A stretch of DNA of 64,000 nt from Ophiobolus disseminans (Eukaryota; Ascomycota; Dothideomycetes; Pleosporales; Phaeosphaeriaceae). Under the pieces are notes generated by a model. It worked only from the letters and a program-made list of their open reading frames with translations. It did not search any database and was not told the origin of the DNA. Both the position numbers and the translations under genes were made by a program. Shown one piece after another: positions 43,490 to 55,500 of the stretch. The stretch covers positions 1 to 64,000 of the forward strand of contig MU006244.1 of NCBI GenBank assembly GCA_010093685.1, read 5' to 3'. Position 1 is the stretch's first letter, and each line of letters starts with the position of its first letter.

Positions 43490-45330
43490 TCATGCATGGA
43501 CGCCTTTCCCACTTGATTTGCGTTGCAGAAGACAGTAGTCGCCCCAATTGCGTCGATATCGCTCTGGAACAAACGGAAGATCAGGAATGTAAAGTAGACG
43601 GCCAATTAGACGTGTTTGTGAGGCGTCAAGGAATGACACGCACTTCAGTTGCTCCCAGCGTGACGAGTCGGAGATGTAGTCTGGCTCCAAAGCTGTTGGC
43701 AAAGCTGAAGGTAGATGAGAGTCCACAAGAAAAGTACAATGGTCGATGTCGGTGTACTTGCCAACATCTTCGAGATTCTCATCGTTCATACCTGGCGGAA
43801 CCAGCCACGTGCCAGGAAATAGCCCGAAGCCGACGTTGGCCTCGCTAAACTCACCAGGCAGTAATCCAGAAAACTCGCTCTTAATGAATTTGGCGTGCAC
43901 TCCGTGAGGGAGTAAAAACGAAGAAGGGAAACGGTACCATTCCTTGCCCAGACACACGGTGTCGCCAGGCTGGGCAACTCCACTATTGTGCAAAGGATTG
44001 TAAATGCTCAAAGGAGCCGAGTAAGCAGTAAAGGTACCAATAGTACGGAGCATGCCAATGTCAAAAGACAGGAGGAGGGGTACGCTAACAAGAGCGAGCT
44101 TGATCGATGCCGGAATCTTGCTGACGAGGTGCTTGGGGTCCGTTGAACCGAAGTTTGCTAAGATAATATGTAGCGAGATGGCTGCATTGAGCGCAAGGGC
44201 CGGGTAAGCTGGGTACATAAAGCGCTCCTCCTTGTGCGGCTGTGTCGTAAAGATGGTGAGCCACAAGTAAAATGGACTGACAAAGACGATGCTTCGAAGG
44301 AGTGTTTGCTTGGAGACGACCCTCTGAAGAACGACATGCTGAACGAGGAGCAAAGGAAACGCGGCCAAGGCCAGGAAGAACCAGACGTTGAAGTTGAGTG
44401 CAAGGTTGCGGATGTAAAAATGCCATGGTTCTACGCCATAGATATCTGGCCCTCTGCTGCCACCGCTGAAGACGTTGTAAATAACGATGTTCAGAGGAAC
44501 ACAAGTGAATTTCTTGTAGAAGAACGAATCGATCCCTGTTTGTAAGGCGAGCGCAATGAGTGAGCCAGCAGTGCCCCGGGCTAAGCGCCTGAAGCCGTCA
44601 AAGATTTCACCGGTCACCGAGGCTAGGAGGATCTCTTCAGCAATGAAGGGGAGCACTAAAGCGCCGGCAAAGGGCCAGCCGAGTGTGGTTCCAAGGCCAA
44701 ACCACATAATGCCCTGCGCCGTCTTCATACCCTTGGTCCAGTCCATGAATGCTGAGAAACCAAGCATGGTAGTGTACATGGCGAAGGTGGACGGCAGGTA
44801 GGCGGGAGCGGCATGGTACATGCCTGGGCTGAAGACAAGAGCCATGGCAAAGAAGATGGCGACCCTTGGGTTGATCGTCCTTGAGATGACTGAGAAGAGT
44901 TTTGATTCACACAGTGCACATGTGAGTGCTAGGCAAATCCTCAAGAAGTAGAACTCCACCACCTTTGGTCTTGAGAAGGGGAGAAAGAAGGTCCCCACCC
45001 ATATCAGCAGGGAGTGTATGCCGGTGTATGTCCAGCTCCGGATAGCATACTCGGGGGAGTACTCCCAGGTCTGCAGTCCATATCCGTGATTGAGGTAGTG
45101 AGTAGGCTCCCAGTAGTTGAATACCTCGTCACAGTCCTGGATGGGGGCAAAGATGGCCGCCACGAGGTTGGCAAGCGCGAACACGGCAAAAGCAGCATGG
45201 GAGCGGTCTGGAGGCTTCTCCATGCGGGTGGCAGACCTCCTGCAATGTACAATTAGTTCTCACGGGCAGCAGTAAGAGAGCTTGCTCGGTTTACGTGCAC
45301 TCACCTGCTCGCAGTGTTTGTTGGAGCCAT
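43490..45330 (-). CDS. ALG9: ALG9-like alpha-1,2-mannosyltransferase
   Basis: An ER membrane glycosyltransferase (GT22) that adds mannose from dolichyl-phosphate-mannose to the lipid-linked oligosaccharide precursor of N-glycans. Exons 45330-45305 and 45239-43490; the short first exon supplies MAPTNTASR and the frame then runs on, 591 residues. The luminal acidic motif DCDEVFNYWEPTHYL lies near residue 50, and the family signature HKEERFMYPAYPAL is in the middle. Multiple hydrophobic helices fit the polytopic fold (IFFAMALVFSPGMYH, FFLALAAFPLLLVQHVVL). The soluble C-terminal region ends near RNWGDYCLLQRKSSGKG. Divergent from NAF1, with only 256 bp between start codons. Confidence 0.93.
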
Positions 45331-45586
45331 GGCTCTCACAGCATATCGTCACAGTCAGCGTGATGCCGGCGCGCTCGCGGTTCCACAGGGCTGAGGCACG
45401 CGCCTTCCGCCAAGAAAGGGCGTCAGGCGCTAGCTGCATCAAAAAAGGCGACGTTCCTCGAGCGCTCCTGCTTCCAGATCTGATCATCACCGCGCATTAA
45501 GCAAAGCAAGCAAAGCAGAACAGAACAGAGTGCAATACCGCAGTTGTTACAACACGCGTGCTACAGCCGCTGCAGAGGAGACAGTC
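45331..45586. promoter_or_regulatory. Divergent ALG9/NAF1 promoter
   Basis: A compact 256-bp interval separates the two start codons. No clear TATA box or other motif was identified. Upstream of the NAF1 ATG the frame is open back to 45530, but without an ATG. Confidence 0.5.
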
Positions 45587-48103
45587 ATGTCAGACTCGCT
45601 GGAACCGCCCGCCAAAAGGGCGCGGCTGGATGCCGATGCGCCCGTCTTCAGCGAAGGGCCCGACGCGCCAGGCTCGCCTGTCGATGATATGGACGACGAT
45701 TTCTACGACTCAACACCCGTCAAGCCGGCCGCGCAGCCTGCCGTGGATGGAGGGAGCGCGGCGCTGTTTGCTGCGGCTGCTACGGCGCCAGCGAGCTTCC
45801 ACCTCCCTGGACTCGGCGGCGCAATGGTCGAGGCCCCGGTCACGCGGCCCACGGCGCAGAACGGCGCAAACACTGGCGATGACGCGCCTGGCGATGCTTC
45901 TGAGGATGGTGAGCTGTCTGATGCCCAGTTTGAAGACCTCTACGAGCCGCTTGCAGCCCATGACGTGCAAGCTCCGCCCGCCGTGTCCCTGACGTATGCG
46001 AAAGAGAAAGAAGAAGAACAAAATGCGCCCGAGGCCGACGACGGTGAGATTGTGACCGACGCCCAGGGCGAGGATGACAGCGCCGATGAGCTTGCGCTGG
46101 CCATCACCAACGGGCTGGCCGAGCAGGATGGCAAGGCAGAGTTCCTGCAGGCCGCCGAGGCGAACAAGGACAACACGCACGCCGAGTGGCAGCTCGACTC
46201 GGAAGCTTCCGACTCGGATTCGTCAAACTCCAGCTCTGATCGCAGTTCAGACGACGAAGGTTCAGATGACGGCGAGCTGCTGGACCCTGCCGAGCAGATA
46301 CGCCTGCTCATGGCAGAGGTCGCAGACGAGCCGGGCGCCACCAAGGCCAAGGTCAAGACGCTGAACGAGGTCGAGGAGCAGTACGAGAAGCCCGACATCA
46401 CCGTGGCCTCAGACACCAAGATCACCGAGCTCGGCAAGGTCGAGTCGGTCGTGGAGAACCTGGTGCTCATCAAGGCCAGGGTGTCAGGCGACCTGCAGGT
46501 GCTCGAGTCTGGCTCCGCCCTCTGCCTGCAGAACCGCACTGTCATCGGCAAGATATCCGAGCAGATCGGGCGTGTCGAAGACCCCAGATACTCGCTGGGC
46601 TTCAACGATCCTGCTGAAATTACAACTCTAGGCATCGCCAAGGACACCCCCATCTACTACGTCGACGACCACGCCACCTTTGTCTTTACCGAGCCGCTCC
46701 GCGCGCAGAAGCATACCGACGCGTCCAACCTTCACGATGAGGAGGCCAACGATGTCGAGTTCTCCGACGACGAGAAGGAGGCCGAACACAAGCGCGACCA
46801 GAAGTCTAAGAAGAGAGCGAGGCAAGAGGACAACGCCGAAGAGCCAAAGCCCGAAAAGCCAATTCCGACCGGGCCCAAGGGACACGTCGACGTGCCAGCC
46901 TTCTACCAGCCCATGGAGTATCAGGGCGGCGGTCTCAAGTACAGCGACGACGAAGACGAGGACCTCGGCATGTACAAACCCCTTGCACGGCCAGACCACT
47001 TCGAGCAGATTGTCGGACACGGTGCGCCTCTGGAAGATCGCAGCCATGTGCGCCGCGGCAACATGCGAGGCAGAGGCCCATGGGGCGATCGTGGCCGAGG
47101 CTTTCGCGGAAGAGGTGGCTTTGGCGGACGAGGCGACTTTGGTGGCGGCCAGAACGACCGGGGTGGATACGGGGGTGGACGTGGCGACTTTGGCGGCGGT
47201 CGAGGAGACAGAGGCGGTCACAGCGGCCGTGGCGATCAGGGCAACCGAGGCGGTGCGCAAGGCGGACGTAACGATCGTACTTGTTACGCCTGTGGTCAGG
47301 TTGGACATCAGAAGCGCGAGTGTCCTACACTCAAACCGCAGCTTGACCGCGGCAGACCCCAAGATCAACACGACCGACAGCAGGACAGCCGCCAGAGGAA
47401 CGGACCGCAGCAAGACCATCGTTCCGCAACGTCTGCATCGCCCGCCCGTCACCAGGATCGCGGACAGTCTCAACAGTCTTCTCAGCCCCAGCACTCGCCG
47501 CCCGCCAAGAGCAAGAATAAGAACCGCAAGCAACGTCTACGCGAGAAGAAGGAGAAGGAACGCGAGCAACAGCAGCAGAACCAGCAGAACCAGCAGCAGC
47601 GTCAGCAATCCCAACCTCAGCAACACCCTTCGCCCGCTCCGCCGGTCGCGTCGAACGTCAACTCGTACGCGAACAACAGCAGCACAGGTTGGCCCCAGCC
47701 ATACTCCAACTCACCGCAACCAGCAGCAGCATACGCGCCACCGCCGCCTCCTGTGGTAGCACCGCCGTACGCCGCTCCGGCGCCCTATGTAGCACCAATA
47801 CCGTACGCTCAGCCTACAGCTCCGGCGCCTGTGCAAGGCCAGCAGCAAAACCAGGCAAACTGGGCAGCATGGGCCCAGTGGCTGCAGGTCGTTCAGACGA
47901 TGCAGCAACAGCAGCCTCAAGTAGCAGCAGCTCCACCGCCGCCACCTCAGCCTCAGGTGCAACCGCAAAGTCAGTATCCCTATCCATATCAGCAGTATGG
48001 ACAAAACCCAGCACCGCCTGCGAACCCACAACAGCAGCCGAACGCCCAGGGCCAAAATCTGACGGACATCCTTCGCCTGTTAGGACAGGGCGGTCAGAGA
48101 TGA
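45587..48103 (+). CDS. NAF1: NAF1-like H/ACA snoRNP assembly factor with zinc knuckle
   Basis: NAF1 escorts dyskerin/Cbf5 during H/ACA RNP assembly in the nucleus before Gar1 replaces it. Single exon, 838 residues from ATG 45587. An acidic, disordered first third is followed by the Gar1-like core at about 281-390: TELGKVESVVENLVLIKARV, LESGSALCLQNRTVIGKISE, RVEDPRYSLGF, DTPIYYVDDHATFVFT. Next come an acidic/basic linker, an RGG-like region (GRGFRGRGGFGGRGDFGGGQ), a CCHC zinc knuckle CYACGQVGHQKREC at about 566-580, and a long Gln/Pro-rich tail. Core and RGG fit the family. The zinc knuckle is an addition not present in the best-known NAF1 proteins and may bind RNA. Confidence 0.88.
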   Translation: MSDSLEPPAKRARLDADAPVFSEGPDAPGSPVDDMDDDFYDSTPVKPAAQPAVDGGSAALFAAAATAPASFHLPGLGGAMVEAPVTRPTAQNGANTGDDAPGDASEDGELSDAQFEDLYEPLAAHDVQAPPAVSLTYAKEKEEEQNAPEADDGEIVTDAQGEDDSADELALAITNGLAEQDGKAEFLQAAEANKDNTHAEWQLDSEASDSDSSNSSSDRSSDDEGSDDGELLDPAEQIRLLMAEVADEPGATKAKVKTLNEVEEQYEKPDITVASDTKITELGKVESVVENLVLIKARVSGDLQVLESGSALCLQNRTVIGKISEQIGRVEDPRYSLGFNDPAEITTLGIAKDTPIYYVDDHATFVFTEPLRAQKHTDASNLHDEEANDVEFSDDEKEAEHKRDQKSKKRARQEDNAEEPKPEKPIPTGPKGHVDVPAFYQPMEYQGGGLKYSDDEDEDLGMYKPLARPDHFEQIVGHGAPLEDRSHVRRGNMRGRGPWGDRGRGFRGRGGFGGRGDFGGGQNDRGGYGGGRGDFGGGRGDRGGHSGRGDQGNRGGAQGGRNDRTCYACGQVGHQKRECPTLKPQLDRGRPQDQHDRQQDSRQRNGPQQDHRSATSASPARHQDRGQSQQSSQPQHSPPAKSKNKNRKQRLREKKEKEREQQQQNQQNQQQRQQSQPQQHPSPAPPVASNVNSYANNSSTGWPQPYSNSPQPAAAYAPPPPPVVAPPYAAPAPYVAPIPYAQPTAPAPVQGQQQNQANWAAWAQWLQVVQTMQQQQPQVAAAPPPPPQPQVQPQSQYPYPYQQYGQNPAPPANPQQQPNAQGQNLTDILRLLGQGGQR

Positions 48104-49585
48104 GGGATGGATGAATGAAGAACAGCAACATGAGCGTGAGCATAAGCCAATCTATTGAGTACCCGACGCTTCGGGTCCGTGGAACACAGGGCTGAGGAAG
48201 AGGAGATCTGAAGTTATTGGGAAGGCACCGTGTATGATTATTGTGAGCAGATTAATGGAGTTTGGGTCAACTGATTCCCGCCTGATGGTACCCAGGAGTT
48301 CTGTTTAGCATGTACTTTATGTTGCGTAATGAACTCTAGGTAGGTCGAGCAGGCCAGCTCTTTCTCACGCTACACTATGTAACTATGGAGCTCTCTTATA
48401 AAGCGACTGCGAGTCCATTCAAGCTCGTGTAAAGGCCCAAGTAAGATATCATATCTGCTTAATATTGATCTTTGCAGACTTGCCACTGCTTGCCTCAAGA
48501 GGGAGACTGTTGACTTCGTCGACCCACCGAGAGGATGATTGGTTCCGCGCACGTGTGTTTAAGCTTATTGGCTAGCCCTACGCTAGCATTGGATCGCCAC
48601 ATCCATCACACGATCTGCGCTCTCTTGATGGCCTTGGCAAGAATCAATAAACGTGATCTCGCAAAAGGTTCCCGCACAATTGCTTATTGCGAGCAGCGTG
48701 CGTAAAATGAGATTATATGCCGTGTCGTTCGGGAATGATGACAGCCGGCGATAGGAACGGGAATCAGCGCAGACAGACACCCTAGACGTCGGAGAATATG
48801 CAGCACGCGCTCGCGGGGGACAAACGGCTTCAAATAGATCACACACGGGACTGAGTCCGTGGTGTGAATAGCACCAGCACGGCAGTACAAAGAATTCAAT
48901 GGTTTGGGCTCTGTCGTCATTTGCAGGCGGGCGGGATGCATGGACGCGTGGTGATGCTCTGGTCCCGAACTGTGGCTTTGCGAGCGAGCGAGCGGGGAAA
49001 AGTGTTGCAACTCTAAACCACTGCGTCGCGACGAAGCCCCTGGACGGGCTGAGGATAGTCAAGATGCTGCTTCCGGTGGGTTTGGGCGGGCGAGGCAGAG
49101 ACAGGTGGTGGGACTTGTTTTGTTGCGTGCGCTGTTCTAGGCCTGTCGATGTTGCTGGGGTGGATCAGATCTGTGAGCGCTGCACATGTGGGCTGGTTCG
49201 ACGGTAGAGGCCCGAGATGCAAGTGGCGCTCCTAGGCGGATGCTCTCCGTCTGAGTGGAGCCCGTGTCCCGGTGAAGTGCACATCCACATCCACATCCAT
49301 CCCGACTCTGTCTCGACGACCTTCACTGCAATCGCCGCCCACGCTGTCTGTCGTGTGTCGGCCTGTCTCTGTCTGCTGCCGTGATTGCGCACCGCCGCCT
49401 GCCCGCCCGCTCGCCTGCCCGCCCACCGACTCCGCGCTGGTGCATGCTGCCGCCGCCGCCGCCGCCGCCTTGGAGCACAGGAAGCCCGCCTCGATGAAGC
49501 AGCCGTCCTAGGCCTTTCTGCGCAAGCAGCCGTCGACCTCGCGCGCCCACGGCATCCCGCCTAGTTTGTGACTGCGTCTGTGACC
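48104..49585. other. Intergenic, promoter of adenylate cyclase
   Basis: No supported gene. It contains short simple repeats: about three CCACAT units at 49279-49299 and seven GCC units at 49449-49469. A long leader for the cyclase mRNA is likely. ORFs on both strands lack motifs. Confidence 0.45.
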
Positions 49586-52500
49586 ATGACGAGGAACGAG
49601 ACGGCGGCCCGCCATGGATCCATTGAGAGCAGCTGGAGCTCGCGCTCTGGCGACACCATTCGGCCATACGGGCGGCAGGGCTCGCTGCGTGGCACGCCCG
49701 TGACCGTCAAGACGGGCAAGGACCACAACCTGTACGTACATGAGGGGTGCTTTCGTCGCGTATGGGACGGGCTGCGGCTGGAGGGCGGGTGCTTTGGCGA
49801 CGTCGCAGCGCTTCGACGTGCCCGCGCCCCGCTGCAAAGGCGCTGGACAGCATCGGGCGCTGTCTCTCGCGCCTGTCTGGGTTGCGCTAGAACGTGGGCG
49901 ACGACGGCGCGCCAGCCCTGTCTCGCCGCGTCTCACCCGCCGAGACAGGACGAAGCCACGAAGCCGTGAAGACGTGCTAACGAAGTGATGCAGCGTCGAA
50001 AAGGAGTCAGAAATCTCGCCCGGCACCGTTCCCCCAGCACCTCCCCCCAAAGACCGCCCGCGCAAGCCCTCTAACTGGGACGGCCCACAGTCGAGCTTCA
50101 GCGACCACCGCAAGCAGCTGGCCGTGCTGGAGACGTCTGGCGGACGAGTGCCCTCGATATCGCGGAACCCGCCCACGGCCACGAGCGCCAACTCGCACAT
50201 TGCGCCATGGTCGTCGAGCAGTAACGGCACCCCCATGGCCAACAGCGCCTGGAGCAGCTTCTACGACTCCAGCGAGGACGTTTCGCAGCTGTCGCCCGGC
50301 TTCGGCCGCACAGGCAGCCGCGAGGACAGCATGGGCTTCCCCCTCAAGGACGACCGCCGGCCCTCGGTCGCGAGTGCCACCACCGTCAGCAGCTCGGGCT
50401 CAAAGTCCGGCAGCATCACCAGGGGCTTCCACAAGAGGCTGCCCAACTTCTTCGGCGAGGACTTCCCCGCCGACGGCCGCCAGAATTCCGCCACCAGCCT
50501 GGACACGCCCTACGCCGCAGATGCGCAGTCGACGCGCAAGAGGAACCGCGGCAACTCGTTCAACAACACGCCCGGCAGCTATAGCTCGAGGCCCGCCTCC
50601 CCGACGAGCTCGCGCCCACGCACCCCGCAGCCGTCGTCGGAAGTCACGCCCTGGGAGTTCCAGGACCCAAAGGTGAGTGACCCCGAAGCCGGAGCCTGCT
50701 CGTCGCTCTTTCCGCATCCTGCTAACCCTAACCCGCTAGGACGCGACCGCTCCAGCGGAGAACGGGCGCCGTTCGTCTGAACAGCACTCGGCCAAGTCGG
50801 TGACTCGCTCGCACCACAAGCTGCATGTGAGGCTGCCTGGCCACGGTCACCGTCATCGCAGCAGCAAGGAGGACAGCAAGCCGCCCGAGTCGCGCGCCGA
50901 CATCAGCCAGCCATACTCTCTGCGCCCCACCACCAGCCGCGAGGAATCATCCCAAAGCGTCCGCCAGGGCTCGCAGTATCCGTCGGCCCTCAGCTCCGCC
51001 CTCAACTCGAGGACCAACCTGGTAGGCCGACCATCGAGCCCCACGCCCAGCGCCTTCTCGGACATGACACGGGATACTGCGCACGCCCAACGATCCCCCA
51101 GCACCACCAAGCCGAGCATCTTCAATCGACTCCGAGGTAAGGACAAGGACAAGAAAGACAGATCGGTGGCGCCAGAGAACCTCAAAGCCCTTCCTGCGGC
51201 ACTCAATGCTTCGACCACGTCCTTGAACCCATCCGTCGCTTCGCAAAAGTTCGCGCGCGCAGAACCCTCGCCCCAGCCCCAGATGGCGAGGGGGAACACC
51301 AACAGTGTCATGGCAGAGAAGGTACAAAGCAGCCAGCCTAGAAGAGGCCACCACCCTCGCCTGCCTACTTTCAGGAAGGAGAAGCGCACACTAACAAGCG
51401 AGCCGCCAGCCGGCAAAGACCCCAACGAGGAAATCGCCGGCACCAATGGCAACGATGCCGTCTTCTTCTTGGACCGCGATCTGACCAAGATGGAGGGAAT
51501 CGTGAACCCCCAGCACCCACCCATGACACCCCCTGTTGGCGAACTGCAGACCGCGCCTATCTTCCCTGGCGATGACGAGATAAATCCCGCGCAGCCGGAC
51601 GATGATACCGCCGCGTGGGACGCACCTGATTCCTGGGCCGTGAAACGCATGAGAGGTGAAGACGGCGAGCTGTTTGGCGAATTTGATGAGAATGGGGAGA
51701 TCCTAAAGGAGCAAAACGATACGAAGACGTACTGCTTGCGAATCTTCCGGGTGGACTCCACCTTTGCGACCCTGTCTGCTACACTCAACACAACGGTGCA
51801 AGAGATCATACAGATTTTGGGGAAGAAGACTGTGCTCCAAGACGAGCTGGATAACTACCATATCGTCATGCGAAAGCACGATACCTCACGACAGCTTGAA
51901 AGCAACGAGCGCCCGCTCCTGATCCAGAAGCGGCTGCTCGAGCAAGCTGGCTACACGGATCTTGACCGCCTCGAGGACGTTGGACGGGAAGACAACAGCT
52001 ACCTCTGTAGATTCACCTTCTTACCTGCCAAGATGAGTGGCTACTCGAGTCTTGAGCGAGATCCTGGGTTCGGCAAGATGCAGAAGTTCAGCCACATCGA
52101 CCTACAAGGCCGCAATCTTATCACGATCCCCATCACCCTGTATCAGAAAGCGACTGAGATTATCTTTTTAAACCTTTCTCGCAACCTCTCGCTAGACGTA
52201 CCAAAAGATTTCATACAAGCATGCACCAACCTCAGGGAGATCAAGTACACCAGCAACGACGCTAGACGATTGCCTCCTAGTCTTAGCTTGGCCAGTCGCT
52301 TGACCATGCTTGACATATCAAACAATCGTCTCTCGTCACTCGATAGGGCTGAATTACATAAGCTGCAGAGCTTGCAAGGCCTCCGGCTATCAAACAATGG
52401 CTTGACACGTTTACCGCCCTACTTCGGTCAATACCGCGCGCTCCGAAGTTTAAACCTAAGCTCGAATGCACTGAATGAATTTCCCGACTTCCTGTGCGAG

Positions 52501-55500
52501 GTTCGAACATTAGTGGATCTCGACATCAGCTTCAACTCCATCACCAAGCTACCCAAGATTGGCCAGTTGACCTGCCTCGAGAGGCTCTGGGCAACCAACA
52601 ACAAACTGACTGGCAGCTTTCCTCCGACACTGAGCAATCTCGTCAACCTTCGGGAGATTGATGTCCGATTCAACGCGCTAGACAGCATGGATGTGATGGC
52701 GCAACTGCCGCGCTTGGAGTACCTGATGATTGGGCACAACAACATCTCATCCTTTGAAGGTCACTTTCCGAAGATTCGGGTTCTGCACATGAACCATAAC
52801 CCAGTCACTCGGTTTGGCCTAAGCCAAGCAGTACCATCATTGTCTGCTCTGAATCTGGCGTCTGCGAAGCTAGCTCAACTACCGGACGATCTGTTTTCGA
52901 AACTGACGGGCTTGACCAAACTCATCCTGGACAAGAACCATTTCACCTCACTTTCCAACAATATTGGCTTGCTGTTTAGACTGGAACATCTGAGTGTTGC
53001 ACGTAATTCTCTCGATGTCTTGCCTTCCGAGATTGGGCGGCTGATGGAACTTCGATACCTGGACGTGCGCGAGAACAATCTTGGTCATCTTCCGTCTGAG
53101 TTATGGTATGCGCGGCGACTGGAGACGCTCAATGTGTCTTCCAATGTACTCAATTCATTCCCTAGGCCGGGCGCAGCTCCACCACCAGCAACCAACAACG
53201 GCGAAATATCCAATATGGACGGTGCAACTCCTATGCCTACACCAGGGCTGGGATCGAGTCCAAGTTATGAGGAGCTTGGAAAGTTGGAGGACTTCCAGAA
53301 TCGACGCCCTAGCCAGGCCTCGAGCGGGCTTTCAGTAACATCACCTGCTTCTTCGCAGCGAAAGGGATCCATGGCATCTTACAGTACTGTGAGTACAGCC
53401 CGGAAACCGTCGGTGGCCTCTCGCGCGCCAACAGAGGGAACTTTGACGCCAATGTCTCGCAAAGACTCGAGCCTTTCGAGTAGACTCGTTACCACATTTG
53501 CAGGCTCATTGCGGCACTTGTTCTTGGCGGATAATCGGCTTGAGGACAACGTGTTCGACGAACTTTGCTTATTGCCCGAATTACGAATCGTAAATTTGGC
53601 GTACAACCTTATCTATGACGTACCCCCGCGGACCATTAGACGATGGCAACATCTGTCTGAACTGTATCTATCGGGCAATGACCTGACATCCCTACCATCA
53701 GAAGACCTGGAAGAGGTGGGCTCTCTCAAAGTGCTGCACATCAACAACAACAAATTCCAGGTCCTTCCCGCCGAACTAGGTAAAGTCGCGCAGCTCGCCG
53801 TGCTTGACGTTGCGAGCAACGCTCTCAAGTACAATGTATCCAACTGGCCATACGATTGGAACTGGAATTGGAATCACAAACTTCGTTACCTCAACCTGTC
53901 GGGCAATAAACGTCTCGAAATCAAGCCCAGCGGATCTTACAGTGGCAGCGGAGTTAACATGCGTGAAGGCCGCGACCTGACCGATTTCAGCTCACTCATT
54001 AACCTCAGAGTACTTGGCCTGATGGATGTCACCATGATGGTGCCCTCTGTGCCAGAGCAATCAGAAGACCGAAGAGTACGCACAGCAGGATCGGCCGTTG
54101 GCAGTATGTTGTACGGCATGGCTGACAGCTTGGGACGAAACGAGCACATCTCGACCATGGACATGGTCGTCCCCCGCTTCCGTAGTCACGATGATGAGCA
54201 GGTATTGGGCTTGTTCGACGCGCAGCCTCTGGCTGGTGGCGGATCGAAGATTGCCAAGTACTTGTATGACCATTTCAAGAACCGATTCGCTGATGAGTTG
54301 GAGCGTCTGCGACCGAATGAGTCTCCATCAGATGCACTGCGACGAACTTACTTAGGCCTCAACAAGGAGTTGGCTACTGTGGCAACTCAAACCCTGGACA
54401 AGAACGCTTTCTCAGCACCGCAAGGGCAGCGAGGATCAGTCCCTGACCTGGGCGATGACGATCTAACATCTGGAAGCGTGGCTACAGTGTTGTATCTAAA
54501 AGAGATGGAGCTCTACATTTCGAACGTTGGTGACGCGCAAGCACTCCTTATTCGATCTGAGGGAGGTCACAAGATTCTTACACGAAAGCACGACCCCGCG
54601 GAAGCAGGCGAAAGAGCTAGAATACGAGAAGCGGGTGGCTTTGTTTCGCGGCAAGGCAAGCTTAATGACGTCCTGGAGGTGTCGAGGGCGTTTGGCTACG
54701 TACAAATGTCGCCTTCGGTCATAGCCTCCCCGCACCTCATGAATGTCACCCTTGGTGATACTGACGAGATGATCTTGATTGCTTCTCGCGAGCTATGGGA
54801 GTATCTGACCCCAGACTTTGCCGTCGACGTCGCGCGCTCCGAACGTGGCGATCTCATGGCGGCAGCGCAAAAGCTTCGTGACCTCGCCATTGCTTTTGGT
54901 GCCACAAACAAGATTATGGTCATGTTGCTCGGTGTCAGCGATCTCAAGAGCAAGCAGCGTGCTAGAACGCGCACAGCAAGCATGTCGCTGGGACCTTCTG
55001 GTGCAGCGGACGACTTTGCTCCCCGCCGTCCTGGCAAGAAGAGGAACCTCGTCGGCGACTCGAAGCTTGCGCGTCTTGACAATGAAGTCGATGCGCCGAC
55101 GGGTGAAGTCAGTTTGGTGTTCACGGATATCAAGAACTCGACTTTGCTTTGGGAGACGTACCCTATTGCCATGAGATCTGCCATCAAGATGCACAACGAG
55201 CTCATGCGCAGGCAACTGCGTATCATTGGCGGCTACGAAGTCAAGACTGAAGGTGACGCTTTCATGGTCGCGTTCCGCACTGTCACATCGGCGTTACTGT
55301 GGTGCTTTACGATACAAAGCCTGTTGCTCGAGGTGCCCTGGCCGCAAGAGATTCTCACAAGCGTGAATGGGCAAGAGGTTGTCGACCCTGATGGTAATGT
55401 CATCTTCCGAGGTCTCTCAGTCCGCATGGGTATTCACTGGGGCAAGCCAGTGTGTGAAGTCGACCCCGTCACCAAGCGTATGGACTACTTTGGTCCCATG

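Noticed and set aside
46628..47759. 301- and 359-codon ORFs overlapping NAF1
   Set aside because: Shadow frames of repetitive, Gly/Arg- and Gln-rich coding sequence.
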